From Scleromitrula shiraiana (taxonomy: Eukaryota; Ascomycota; Leotiomycetes; Helotiales; Sclerotiniaceae), in NCBI GenBank assembly GCA_028455995.1, contig JABELC010000001.1, positions 2,778,501 to 2,842,500 on the forward strand: a stretch of DNA of 64,000 nt, given 5' to 3'. The position numbers were made by a program, and so were the translations under genes. The notes under the pieces are model-generated. The model saw nothing but the letters and a program-made list of their open reading frames with translations. It had not been told where the DNA came from and did not search any database. The number at the start of each line of letters is the position of its first letter. Within the stretch, counting starts at the first letter, position 1. Positions 46,706-58,423 of the stretch are shown here, one piece after another.

Positions 46706-47079
46706 ACAAGAAGCCTTTGAACGGCATAGGAATGGGAAACATTCGTGATTGGCACCCCTCAGTTTCTAAACATGCCGGAGTTTAAACAAGGGGAGACCTT
46801 GGGGTTTTGAGTCTTGATTTGGAGGAGAGCTATAGCTTATGAAGAACAATGAATGAGAAAGCATTCGGCGTGGATTGGGTCCGTTCGAAGAAGAATCTTA
46901 CTCAGCAAAGAAATTTCCGTTCAATCCAAAAGTATTGACAAAAACCCACTTTATTCCCTAATACTGACTGTCTTGATTCTCAGTACTAAACGAGAAAGTT
47001 TGTCTGGGAATGCTAAAATAGGTAGACTGAAATGTATTAGAAAAGTCCTGTTGTAAAATGCGGTTGCCTATGGATTATA
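46706..47079. other. Intergenic, no gene seen
   Basis: 374 bases after the transporter stop. A short frame at 46853 is not supported. Confidence 0.4.
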
Positions 47080-48750
47080 TTGATGGCGGCTATAGATATT
47101 TTTGATCCGTTAAGATCCCTGGTGATAATTGTACAGGACGGTGATTCAGCTGCAGCGTTTCGAGCATACGTCGATCAAGGCTTTTTTCCAAATGCTAATA
47201 TGTATGCGCAAGCTATAGGATATAAGTTGACATTCATTCTTCGTCCGATATATTCATTCAAAACAATAACAAAGACAAGCCAGCCTCGAATGAATCTCTC
47301 AACCACATCATGGATCAATCAGACTCTGCAGTCCGTTGAATTGGCGCCATTGCGACTACCGTTGATCTCGCATCACTTATTGCGCAAGGCTCACCGATAA
47401 AAGAGCAAATGGATCCTATTATCGCCTTGAGGGATGAAAGAGTTATCGGGTCGTGGTACACACTGCAGCCAAGTCGAGGTTGGGATCTAAGACCGATATG
47501 GAAACCGGAATTGCGAGGACCGTTAATCACCGCGGCGATAAAAGGATTTTGTGGCCAGAACGATGTATATATCACTAGGAAACCTTGAATGATCGTAGGC
47601 AAGACAACTTGGACCGTCGTTATGGGAGTCTTCAATCCCAAGTTATATAACCCGACACTGAAAAGCTCGCATATTTTGAATAATAGTATCGAGAATTATG
47701 AAATAAATTGACTGAATATTGAAACGCAGCCGCTTGTTCGTCATCAGGACTCCGTATGTGTGCCTATCTCGAGAACGACATTCATCATTATGCTTGCTCT
47801 CTCGAACGCCCGCGTCGTCTTTAAATTTGCTGGTGACGCTGGCTACCGCGCTTCTTTTCCATCGTATGTTGGCCTTTGGACTGTGGAGTGGCCAATCGGA
47901 GGGCCTGCAGTTGTTAAACTGACACCTCATGATATTCTGACCGAGCCCAAACCTGACATGTATCACCATCAATACAACAACGAGTAGACTGCTGCATTAA
48001 TATGCTGGCGGGGATTGTCAAGAGTGAAGGTCTTTATGTTGCCTTCCCAGGCCGCAAGGATGTTCCGGCAGTCCTCGAGTTTCAAGAAAAAGGGTTTGCG
48101 GGCTCCCACGGAAGTCATCATTTTTACAACATTTTGGGCACAGAGGTACACCAAATTGATCTTCTCTTTCGACGGGATATTGACGAAAGATACCAGGCAG
48201 CTCTTGAGGCGGCCGGCGTTACAAAACTCTTGCTCCCTGGACTGACGAAAGATGAGGTTGTTCCGCTGATGGTAGAGCAGAAGGAATATGAAATTATCGC
48301 CCATGTGCTAGATTCGTTACCATGGACTACACTTTCTTGGTCAATGCACCGTGGAATGCGAGACATATTACTTGCTGCGGGTAAATGCATGATGAACGAG
48401 TATCGTGCAAAACTTGCAAACTGGCTTCGGTAATCTGTTTTGGACCACAAGTCAGAACTCATCGCGAGAGGCTGAAATACTGAATTTGTAGTGCGCAGCA
48501 TGCCGCAGATTGTGCATTCCACCGTCATGGCAGGATCTGGCAACAGTGGTGATGTTATTCTTGCGCTGGTTGATGCTGCTTTGGTGGCTTTAAACGGACT
48601 GCAGTGCATCACTGATCATACTGTCTTCTGGAGGCCGAGAATGTGCGGTAGTACGGATTTCGACATCAGCGAAGATATCGATGAGGACTTTTCGGATGAC
48701 ACTGTCATTGCTCTAATAAAGTTTGTTGTGCTTGAGTGGAGTTAGGAATT
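47080..48750 (+). pseudogene. Degenerate unknown coding region
   Basis: Protein-like segments appear in different plus-strand frames. One is MMAAIDIFDPLRSLVIIVQD at 47080. A second follows a TGA near 47339 (AIATTVDLASLIAQG, ALRDERVIGSWYTLQPS). The longest is 48002-48433, with GRKDVPAVLEFQEKGFAGSH, LLFRRDIDERYQAALEAAG and LAGLTK-like repeats of charge. Another is at 48491-48745 (SGNSGDVILALVDAALVALN, ending acidic). A plausible donor/acceptor pair lies between 48433 and 48485, but the frame does not close. I recognise no family. The pattern is that of a gene with stops and frame changes, or of two small genes wrongly read. Confidence 0.35.
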
Positions 48751-49927
48751 AGATTATCAGATATATCATGAGTTGCCAATAACCTTACTCGTTGCATGAA
48801 TGGCTTTGGCAACAGCATAGCAACAGCTTGGAAGTTAGTAGCAGATTAGATACTATCTTTCTCCGTAAATAATTCCATATGCTTGCCTATCAACTCGCAA
48901 GAAAAGACACAATTGAAAGGCTAAAGAGTCGCTTTCTTTTTCTATCATAATCAACACTTATTGACTTAACTATCGCTGTGTCGGAAATAGCTCTAATATA
49001 CAAATGGGCAATCTTATGCTTGTTGATCCATCTGAAAATGTATGCATAAACTGTGTGACATGGTGGGACCGGGCTAGTTCCATGGGGTTTTGAGTGAAGC
49101 GAACCGCCATTCAGAAATGGATCAGCTCGAACTTCAAGGTTCATGTACCACAGTATATGGCTGTTCGCTGTACTGACTGACGTAGTTGGAGGTGAAGGAT
49201 TAACAGCATGACGATACTTCACAGCTCTAAGCCTCTGAGGCTCCATTGTTTTGTTTCTTCGGTGGAAATACCGGTAATGGAATAATAGCAGTAGCAGTAG
49301 CAGCAGCAACAACAGCAACATCAAAGCTCCCGTTACCAAATTAGATATCTGTGATACCGGTATTCATCTTATAAAATTTTCGTATACCAGTATATTAATT
49401 CACTGTCTTGTTCGGAGAATTGGATGGTTGCACAAATCGAGGTCAGAGGTAATCACCAGCATCTGGGCATAGATAGGTATTAATAATTTAATAATTTCCA
49501 ACTTAATACCAAATCATAAATAACGCTAGCTACGGCGTTACATAAAGACCACTCGTCGACCCTATTCTATCCTATCTCACATGAATTTCAGCATCTCTCT
49601 ACATAACAAAGTAAACATTCTTGTTACTATAAACAGAAGTATATTATTGGAGATCTTCAAGTATCTCTTTCTTCAAACCTATTTTTATTTTTAAATACAC
49701 CTAAGTACACAACTCATCCGTTCTAATTATCCGGTGCGACTTTCAAGTTGGCTTCAGACAAAAGGCTCATCCATATTTGGGTAAATCCGGTATTGTGAAC
49801 TTGAAATTGCAGAATTCCCGAAATTACATGGGGCCATCCCTAGACCATCTTGCAGAACGTTAACAATCTTGAATCGAGTTGGAGGAGTGCTCCCCCTCCA
49901 TAGCCACCTCCCAGTATAGTCTTCGAA
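48751..49927. other. Intergenic with a CAG/CAA-like microsatellite
   Basis: No gene is seen. AGCAGTAGCAG-type triplets run at 49286-49320; the Leu-rich minus frame there is just this repeat. The last part is the SLA1 promoter side, with pyrimidine-rich leader sequence before 49928. Confidence 0.5.
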
Positions 49928-52900
49928 ATGGGTTTCCTCGGTGTTTATACCGCATTATACGACTACGAGCCTGCAGGGGAGGGAGAGCTCACTATCAGTG
50001 AAGGAGATATCCTCTATGTGCTAGAAAAGAGTGGAGAAGACGACTGGTGGAAAGCAAAGAAGAAGGCATCCGCAGAAGATGAGGATGAACCTGTGGGATT
50101 AATTCCAAATAACTATATTCAGGAGGTATGCAGTTGTCGAGTTATGGAATGTCATAGGACCAGAAAGTTACTGGAGACCTCCTTACCAGAGTTACATGTA
50201 CACATGTACAATATGTTTATGGTGGGGAAAGTCTAGATGAGGCAAATACTGACCATTCTATACTTAGGCGCACCCGACGAACAAAGCTCGCGCACTTTAC
50301 GATTACACTAGACAAACTGACGAGGAGTTATCATTCACAGAAGATGCACAGCTTGAGGTTTTTGATACATCCGATCCAGATTGGACACTGGTTGGCTTTG
50401 AGGGAGAGTATGGTTTTGTGCCATCAAATTATATTGAGATATCCGAGGAAGACGACTCTGCTGAAGCAGAAGCACCCCCACCTAATCTCCCAAGTCGCCC
50501 ACAGCCCCCGCCAGTTGTAGAAGAGGAAGCTCCCCAGTCCCCCCAATCGCCCGATTCCCCAGCAGCTGTAAATCCAGCCGCTGCGATTGCAGGCATAATA
50601 CAACAGCGTCAATCGTCTGCTTCGGCTCCTAGGGCTCCACCGCAATTTACTCCTGAAGCATCAGATGAAGAAGAACCGCCCACACCAACGCTACCTGCAA
50701 GACCAGTTTCGCAAGCGCCTTTACCAGCAAGATCTGTACCACAAATATCTGTCCCTGAACCTACCCGACGTCGCTCCCCACAACTCCCTGTATCGCCGGG
50801 TGTAGGTGCATCACCTCCTTACAATCGAGCATCTTTCGTCTCGTTCGATCAACGATTGGATGACCATGTTCCAATTCATTCGCCGGGTGGATTTCATATG
50901 TACAATATTAGCGAGATGGTACACGTAATGGGAAAGAAGAAGAAGATGCCTACGACTCTCGGCATCAATATTGCTACAGGCACAATTCTAATTGCTCCTG
51001 AACAGGCTAGAGATGGGCCAGAGCAAAAATGGACGGCGGAGAAGATGACTCATTACTCTATCGAAGGCAAGCATGTCTTCTTGGAGCTCATTCGTCCGAG
51101 CAAAAGCATTGACTTCCATGCTGGAGCGAAGGACACCGCCACAGAAATTGTGAGTGCTTTGGGAGAGCTTGCAGGTGCTGTTAGGGCGGAAGGGTTAAGG
51201 GAAGTTATAATGGCTGGAGCTGGATCGGGGCAGAAGAAAGGGCAAGTTTTATACGATTTCATGGCACAGGGAGATGATGAAGTTACTGTGGCTATTGGGG
51301 ACGAAGTTATTGTCATCGATGATGTGAAAAGTGACGAATGGTGGATGGTACGACGACTCAAAAATGGGAAAGAAGGAGTTGTTCCAAGCAGTTATATCGA
51401 GATTACAGGCACCATCGCGCCACAGAGCACAGCAGGCTTAAACGCTGGACGATCTACCGTTGATCAGAATAGACTTGAGGAAGAACGTTTAGCCAAGGAA
51501 TCAATAAAGGCGGCAAAAAGGGAGGAGGTCGAGGTAGGCCCTGGCATGCGGTTACCCGAAAGGGGCAGCAGTTTATCCGCTCGTGGCAATGGTAACAATT
51601 CCTCTCAACAGAGAAGACGAGAAAATGGCCGAAGTGATGGTCAATCAAAATCTTCGAAATCTAGTAAGCAAATCCCTACCTTTCACTTTTGATCGAAGAT
51701 TACTGACACTCATAGAACCCGATCCTGCTAAAGTACGAACCTGGACCGATCGCTCGAAATCATTTAGCGTTGAAGCTCAATTCTTAGCACTGAAAGATGG
51801 TAAGATCAATCTCCACAAGATGAATGGTGTAAAGATTGCTGTTCCGGTAGTCAAGATGTCGGTCGAAGACCTGGAGTATGTTGAGCGAATGACGGGTGTA
51901 TCCTTGGATGAAGATAAGCCGTTGTCAGATATTAAAAGACAGCGATCACGAGCGACCGAGCGAGGATCAAGTAATGGTACCGGTGCAGGTGCAACAATCG
52001 AGCGTGGCCCAGAATATGACTGGTTTCAATTTTTTCTTTCTTGTGAAGTCGCAGTTGGACTTTGCGAGCGATACGCACAAGCATTCAAAAGGGACTCTAT
52101 GGATGAAAGTGTTCTACCGGATATCGATGCAACTGTGCTGCGGACACTTGGGCTACGGGAAGGAGACATTATTAAGGTGATGAGGTTCCTGGACAAAAAG
52201 TACTCACGACAAGGTGGGAAGCGTAACGTTAGTTTTGGAGGTGATGATGCTGTTGAAGGTGAAGGGGGTCTATTTTCTGGCCCAGGAGGCACTTTGAGGA
52301 ACAACACTCGAAAAGGTCGCCCAGCTCCTGCAGTACAAACCAACGATGTTGTCGATCCTAAAGCCTTCTCACAAAATGGTGCCGAAAAACCAACACCTGA
52401 GGGTATTGCTACTCCTCTTGCATCTGTGCCTACCCCAGCGGAGAAGGACGTAACACGAGGTGGGTTTGATGATGATGCGTGGGATGTTAAGCCCTCGAAA
52501 CAACCAGCACAAACTCCATCCCAAGAAACCAGCAGTCAACCAGCTCAATCCATTCCTGCTCCAGCCCCAGCTCCACAACAACCGGCTATCACTGGTTCCA
52601 TGCAAGAGCTTTCCTTGCTTTCACAACCCTTAGAACCAGTTAAGGCTCAACCGACTGCTCAACCAGCTGCTTCACAGCCACAAGCCCCACCAGCCGTTAC
52701 ACCTTCGATGTTTGCTGGAATTGGCAATCAACAAACTGGCATGCCCCAGCAACAGCCTCCTCCTTCCGGCCCTCTCTTCCCTCAAAATATTGCTCGCCAA
52801 CGTCCTACACCGCCCCAAATGACGGCGAATTCTACCCTTGTTCTACCTCTTCCCCCTACTCGACCATTGTCAGCACCTCAAGCGGCAAGTGCGTATGCAC

Positions 52901-53611
52901 CACCTCCTCTACAATCTCAAATAACAGGTCTTGGATCTTTCCAGCCTCAGATTGCTCCGCCAGGCCAAAGCTTGCATGATCTAAATCAACAACGCCTGCA
53001 ACAAAATTACATCAACCAACAACAAACAGCCATGATGCAACAGCCTACCGGCTTTAATCAATTCAATCCAAACACACCTAATAACTTTCAACAATTTCCT
53101 ATGCAAACCGGAAATCCTCAGCTACAACCTCTTATGCCAAACCAAACTGGCACACCGTTCGCGAATCCTCCCACTCCGGCATTCCAGCCACTTCAAGCAC
53201 ACACTACCGGTTTCCAAAGTGCATTTCCTACTGGACAGCAATTTCCTCAGCAGAATGTCAACTCCTTCCTCCCTCCACCTATGCAACCTCAGCAAACTGG
53301 TGCGAATGGTTTCACACAAAGCTTTACCCCACCACCAGTGCCCCCTATGCCACAGCAACAAGCCATGGCCCCATTGGTTCCGCAACAAACTGGCCCCGCG
53401 CCTGCAGGTAATTGATCTTCCCACCATATGCTAGATTCTTTCTGATACATTTTGATAGTTCGATTTGGAGTCAACGGAGACTCTAAAAAACTCGCGCCAC
53501 AACCCACCGGCAGACGTGCGAACCTCGCACAGGCTAGTAAGTTGATCTCATACCTGATCTACGAGTATAACACTAATTTTCCTAGCACCTCAAAATCCTT
53601 TCGGATTCTAG
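49928..53611 (+). CDS. SLA1: Actin-patch endocytic adaptor SLA1
   Basis: Five exons (49928-50125, 50268-51663, 51716-53407, 53459-53536, 53586-53611) give 1129 residues. Two N-terminal SH3 domains (YTALYDYEPAGEGELTISEG; RALYDYTRQTDEELSF) are followed by a Pro-rich linker, a homology region (GFHMYNISEMVHVMGKKKK) and a third SH3 (GQVLYDFMAQGDDEV, about residue 390). SHD1 follows at about 532-600 (TWTDRSKSFSVEAQFLALKD), then a SAM-like SHD2 at about 632-700. The 400-residue tail is Gln/Pro-rich and carries repeated LxxQxTG-type motifs (IGNQQTG, MMQQPTG, LMPNQTG, MQPQQTG, LVPQQTG, LAPQPTG). In yeast these are Prk1/Ark1 kinase sites that control Pan1-End3-Sla1 complexes. The tail ends ATPQNPFGF. 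Role: cargo (NPFxD) recognition and actin regulation in clathrin endocytosis. Confidence 0.96.
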
Positions 53612-54172
53612 GTTGGGCGGTCATATGTACATTCTCCTCTGGCTATGCTTTTGTTTCCTCTTGTAAAATAAGCGAATAGGCATAGCAAAGCATTGAGATG
53701 TTAATACCTTTTTTTCTTACTTGGTCACTTCGTTTGCACTTACAGATCTAAGTTCACACACCATCTTATTCGTGGTCACATATTTTTTGGTGCATCTTAG
53801 GGAAACACTCATAGGGGTATATAAGATCTTTAATTGATGAATTTCCTGGAATATTTATTGAAATTACTTACTGCGAAACTTGATTCTGATATCCGTTATT
53901 GTAGAATTTCCTATTTTATATTTAATCATCGGTGTCTCCTAGGAGAACAGGTGTGCCCGCCCGGATGTATGACCCAGAATTATAGTCTATACCTGCTCTC
54001 AATCCATCTCTCTAGATATGTATGTGATATTGGGCATACTTCATTCCTAATAAACTGCTATTACTGTTTAAGAATCAGAACTCACTTCACTTGTGAGAAA
54101 ATATTCAATCCAGAATTGTGGAATGACCCATTGAACGAAACAGGCGGCCCGCTGCGAGTCGATTGACTATTA
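53612..54172. other. Intergenic, no gene seen
   Basis: 561 bases after SLA1. A frame at 53834-54166 is AT-rich in composition with no domain, and I do not accept it. Confidence 0.4.
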
Positions 54173-54952
54173 ATGTATCATTTGCCTGACTTAATATTGT
54201 TTCTTGCAACCTCCTTGGTTTTCTCGTCATACAACTCGACGACGTCCGCATACCCCTTCGCAGGAAAGAACCTCAATCCGCCACTTCCAACCTCAAGCGA
54301 GAAATGCCAAATACAATGCGCGTTCTTACGAGTGGAGCTATTCTCCGTACTCTTCTCCGATATTGATTATGAAGCATCCTACCGACCTGATGAATGGAGG
54401 ATCAATGAACATGCCGCGGCCGAACGACAATACAATTCATTTCCTTTTCACTACACTATCTGGGAGATAGAAGAAATGGTTTGCATAAAGGACTTCTACC
54501 ACAAGTATTACGATACTGTGTATAAAGAATGTGGAACGAAACTATGGGACCTCCTCATTCAGAAAAGAATTATGTCATATTTTTCGCCAACTCCTGAAGA
54601 AATTTCTTCGTTAATAACACAAAAAACAAGAGGTATGATCAGTTCTTGTCTCAGCTTTATATGTATTGTTCTAACCTATAATCTAGATTCTCTTCTTTAC
54701 ACGAAATTAAATGAATTATTTACTAGTCTTGGCTTTAGATTCCTTTGCAGAGTTGCAAACGAGAGGGGTTGCGAAGATAAGCTCAAAGTGCTAGGAACTG
54801 GCTTATCGAAGGGGTTTGAATTGCACAATGCTCTAGTATTCTTCTCCAGGACCGTAGAATGTTTCTGGCAACCAGGTGCGCCAGGAGATCCAGATCTCGT
54901 TGCTTCCAGCTCAGCACCACAGTACGAAAACGAATTTCTAGGTCGAACATAG
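54173..54952 (+). CDS. Unknown fungal protein, C-terminus possibly split
   Basis: Exons 54173-54632 and 54687-54952 join in phase to 241 residues. The N-terminus is hydrophobic (LILFLATSLVFSSYNS) but a signal peptide is unsure. The body (SFPFHYTIWEIEEMVCIKDF, YFSPTPEEISSLI, NELFTSLGFRFLC) resembles a family of unnamed filamentous-fungal proteins with a WEIEE helix, many of which start with an F-box; none is seen here. Just beyond the stop, another frame (about 54985-55137) reads QWRKHRRNEYYLRSWGYVMW and DELLSESEDQL. That looks like the missing C-terminus, but I found no clean intron joining it, so a frame lesion is likely. Function unknown. Confidence 0.5.
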   Translation: MYHLPDLILFLATSLVFSSYNSTTSAYPFAGKNLNPPLPTSSEKCQIQCAFLRVELFSVLFSDIDYEASYRPDEWRINEHAAAERQYNSFPFHYTIWEIEEMVCIKDFYHKYYDTVYKECGTKLWDLLIQKRIMSYFSPTPEEISSLITQKTRGMISSCLSFICIVLTYNLDSLLYTKLNELFTSLGFRFLCRVANERGCEDKLKVLGTGLSKGFELHNALVFFSRTVECFWQPGAPGDPDLVASSSAPQYENEFLGRT

Positions 54953-55137
54953 CGTGGATTTATTATTGTAAACAGTGGAGAAAACATCGGAGGAATGAAT
55001 ATTATTTAAGATCTTGGGGTTATGTAATGTGGGATAAGAATAGGTTGGATGAGTTGGATGTTCTAGATGGTATTGGGGTTGGCGAACAGGGACCAGAACT
55101 TGACGAACTGTTATCCGAGTCAGAAGATCAGCTGTAG

Positions 55138-56660
55138 ACGGAAAATCTTACACAAATAGAGAAGATCATGAGTGATCATTAACAGGATTGTGGAGGAACT
55201 TTGTAGATATCAAGATAGAGATGCTCACTTGAGCAAATAACGTGCTTTCCTAATGCGAGATTTGTTACCAGTATATCACCAGAGAGTATGCAAATTGAGG
55301 AATTACTATCACCTAATGCACATTTGGAAATCTGTACCTTAACCGTCTAACTTTTAACTTAAAAATTAGGTGTTTGAATTGTTTGATATGTGACTAGATG
55401 GGGTAACAATTTCATCGTTCAATAATGAACTGCTCAACTAAAAGGCGGGTAGTTTATGAACTAACGTAGCCCCTGATACATCCCAAAGATCATCATCTTC
55501 GATCGTTCTCGAAAATTGCATCTAACGAACCTATCTCCTACCCTTCAACATACAAACCACCACACTCAACACTGAAGAGGAATTCTATACTTAACATATG
55601 AAATCAAAGATCTACAAAACATCCAGAGATCATCCGGCACTGATACCGAAAATGTTTGAAACGGACACACGTTAGAGATAGTGCGCCAAAATTCGCACAG
55701 ACACATACCTAACGATACAAGCTTCCAAGTCAAATGTTCGATCATTCGTGCTTAAAACAACTGCGCCTCGATAATTTCTGGGAAGAAGTTTGCTGTATTT
55801 TTTGAAGATGGGTGTTAGATATTGGATGCAGTGATGGAGGTTGCTACTAATATCATCTTTTTAAGCCGATATCTTTCGCAATGGAGAGAGGTTTGTTTGT
55901 GATAAGAGACTCGGAGACGAAATTGTTACTGCTAGTAATTAGATGCAAAATTTCCGGTTTATCTTTCTTCTTATACGTATTGGATTGAATGATTGTGAAT
56001 TTGGGGGCTTGGACGAGGGATGTGTAAACTGCCTTGATGAACACTATCTGGGTTTGAGGTATCTGAAGAACTGAACAACTGGAGTTTGGGGATAGGGTTG
56101 ATCTTCTTTCTTTGCTTGTTAGATTCTTGGGTAGTAACTTTAAAATGATGCCCGGCCGTTTTCCTAGGAGGATAGAAAAGATTAATACATTTCTTGATAT
56201 AAGTTTATTTCAAGCTTAATTGTTTATTTTTCATGGCCACATTTGGTCCCTCTAAGGTACAGATCGGATAACCCATCATGTTCAATTTTTGATATCTGAA
56301 GTTTCACGATAGGATACTGAAATGATCCACAAAGTTTGAGAAGTAGAGTTTCGAACGCCACTCTAGTCGTCCCAAAAATATCCTTCTGGATATCATCAAG
56401 CGGAGTTTTATGTTATCTTGACCCATGAATCATTGAATAGTCTGATGTTTTGACTTCTATCCTTCGTCCGTGTCCTGTCAAAGTATATTTGCCATTATTA
56501 GATCCTCCGATAGTTCTTAATATACTTGTCATTATCATATCCTCCGATAGTTCTTAATATACTTGTCATTATTACAATCCTTTGCGTTCTGAATTTTTAA
56601 TGTTGACAGGCTCAACCTCACTCCCTGATATTATCGTTTCTTAATATTTCTTAATTCAAT
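55138..56660. other. Gene-poor AT-rich stretch with a 37-base tandem repeat
   Basis: About 1.5 kb without a supported gene; the minus frame at 55853-56044 is not convincing. It holds the tandem repeat at 56482-56573 and the promoter of the secreted protein. Confidence 0.5.
56482..56573. repeat. Tandem repeat, period 37 bases, about 2.5 copies
   Basis: The unit contains TCCTCCGATAGTTC and ends TTGTCATTAT. Full copies begin at 56503 and 56540, preceded by a diverged partial copy. It lies 90-180 bases before the next ATG. Confidence 0.85.
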
Positions 56661-57265
56661 ATGCGTACTCAAACAATCTTTTCTTACGCGCTGGTCGCAT
56701 GTGCTTCCACTATATATGCTGCTCCATTCGGGTCTAATGGATTGAGTGCGGTTAGGAAGCCTTTCGTTGCTGCTGTTAAATATTTTGATGTGTATGTGAT
56801 TAGCATTCTAGTTTAGATAAATACTCATATGCGTTTTACAGAAAAGCTGCGGCTGATATGCCATCTCCTCCACCCGCATCAGCAAGTGGCATGCCACCCC
56901 CACCTCCTCCAAAGAATGGAACTGCTCCTCCCCCTCCCCAAGGACCAGCAGATGCTGCTGCAGGCCCAGCTGGAAAGATGCCACCACCTCCTCCAATGAA
57001 CGGCACTGGTCCTGCACCTCCAGCACCACCAGCAAACGCTGCAGCTGGTCCTGCCGCTATGATGCCACCACCACCTCCTCCTGCCACTGCAAACGGTACT
57101 GCTCCCGCGCCAACCACAGCTACAACTACTTCTCGAAGCGGAGATGCTAAAGGTGGTAAAGATGGAATCGATAGTGTGCCCGAAGATAAAAAGAGTGAGA
57201 ACGAGGGAGGAATTGATAGTGCTGATGATAAGAAGGAGAAGGAACAGGAGCAATGGGAGGATTAG
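56661..57265 (+). CDS. Small secreted proline-rich protein
   Basis: Exons 56661-56791 and 56842-57265 give 184 residues. A clear signal peptide (MRTQTIFSYALVACASTIYA, then APFG) precedes a short globular-looking segment. Next is a Pro/Ala/Gly-rich tract with polyproline runs (MPPPPPPK, MPPPPPMNGTG) arranged as about three imperfect repeats of roughly 30 residues. The end is strongly acidic and basic mixed (DKKSENEGG, EKEQEQWED). No cysteines are visible in the mature part, so it is unlike disulphide-rich effectors. It could be a cell-wall or secreted structural protein. No homolog is recognised. Confidence 0.7.
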
Positions 57266-57496
57266 GAAATCGGGGTCATTAGACAATTTGAAATGGCCAT
57301 TATATATTTCGCTAGGTCACACTTTTGAGAATGAGCAACTTTGGGCGAAATCAAGAACTTCTCTTTCACTATAATGAATGACGATCTTTAACAAGATGGA
57401 TGCCGGTAGAAATATTAGGAACATGTTATAATATAGAACGAAATAATAAACAACCATCCATCCAATCATTCATTCATGCAATCATACTTACAATAA

Positions 57497-58423
57497 CTAA
57501 GGGACACCCTTTCCTGCCCTCGTCGCCTTAGCCAATTCACTCTGTGCCTTATCTTCCGCATATCTCCTATAAATCGGCAAATAATGCTCCCTCTCACTCA
57601 TACTAAACCTCACACTATCCCTCTTCTCAATCGCTTTCATCCATGCCATCCACCGTCCCCCTAATTGCTCGATTTCCAAGCCTCCTTTAAATTCGTCAAA
57701 GACCCAGAGTCTTAATGCCCATGGTGCTAAGATGAAATCTATGAGCGAGGGGTTGGGGCCCGAGAAAAAGGGTCCGTTAGGTGACATTTCGGAGACGAAC
57801 GATTTTAGGTGAGTTAGAAATTCAGTGCGGAGTTGAGAGAGTTTGAGGTCATTTGGGGATGTGGGTTGGTATTGGAGAAGTTGGTGAAAGGAGGGGATTA
57901 TTCGTGTATTTATGAAATCGATCCCTTCGTTTGTATAAGCATGATATTCTATTCATGAAAAATCCCCTATATTGAATGTGGAAAAAAAGATTTGAGGACT
58001 TACAAATTCTCATCCTAGCTTTCTCGAATGGTTCCCGTGGTAGTAAACGTGGATAATGAGATGGATATGCGTCTTCGAGAAATTCACATAACACGTTACT
58101 TTCGTACAGGGCTTTCCCCTCATATGCAAGAGTGGGAACAAGACCTCTTGGATTGAGCCGGAGGAGAGATTGCGGTTTGTGATAGGGATTTACTTCGATG
58201 TATTGGAAGGGAATATTCTTTTCTAGGAGTATGAGGATTACACGCTGTACGAAGGGACAGAACTAGGGTTGTAAGTATTTGTGTGTATGGATGGAAGGAA
58301 AAAGAAGCTTACCCATCCACTGTAGAGCTTTAAGGGCGATTCTGTGGAGTGTTTAGAGACCATTTGGGCGGCAAGCCCGGTTGCTTGGGGGTAAATGTCG
58401 GCATCTGGATGGGAAGAGCTCAT
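57497..58423 (-). pseudogene. Glutathione S-transferase-like gene with a stop at the exon 2/3 junction
   Basis: Exons 58423-58313, 58262-58004 and 57948-57497 read as a two-domain GST of 273 codons. The N-terminal thioredoxin fold has LKLYSGWFCPFVQRVILIL (Cys in the active-site position, as in omega-class GSTs), NPRGLVPTLAYEGKALYES and VLCEFLEDAYP. The helical C-domain has INTRIIPSFHQLLQYQ and PFFSGPNPSLIDFILAPWAL. Omega GSTs act as glutathione-dependent thiol transferases or dehydroascorbate reductases. The only GT-AG pairing that joins exons 2 and 3 in the right frame makes the split codon T|AA, a stop after MRI. Either this allele is null, or a splice site or base differs from what I infer. 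The last exon flips from C-rich to G-rich codon choice at about 57680. Confidence 0.6.

Noticed and set aside
48890..49339. Minus-strand frame with a poly-Leu run
   Set aside because: The Leu run is a CAG-like microsatellite; there is no domain and no splice partner.
56836..57117. Gly/Ala-rich frame antisense to the secreted proline-rich protein
   Set aside because: A mirror of the proline codons on the other strand. The plus-strand gene has a signal peptide and a proper intron.
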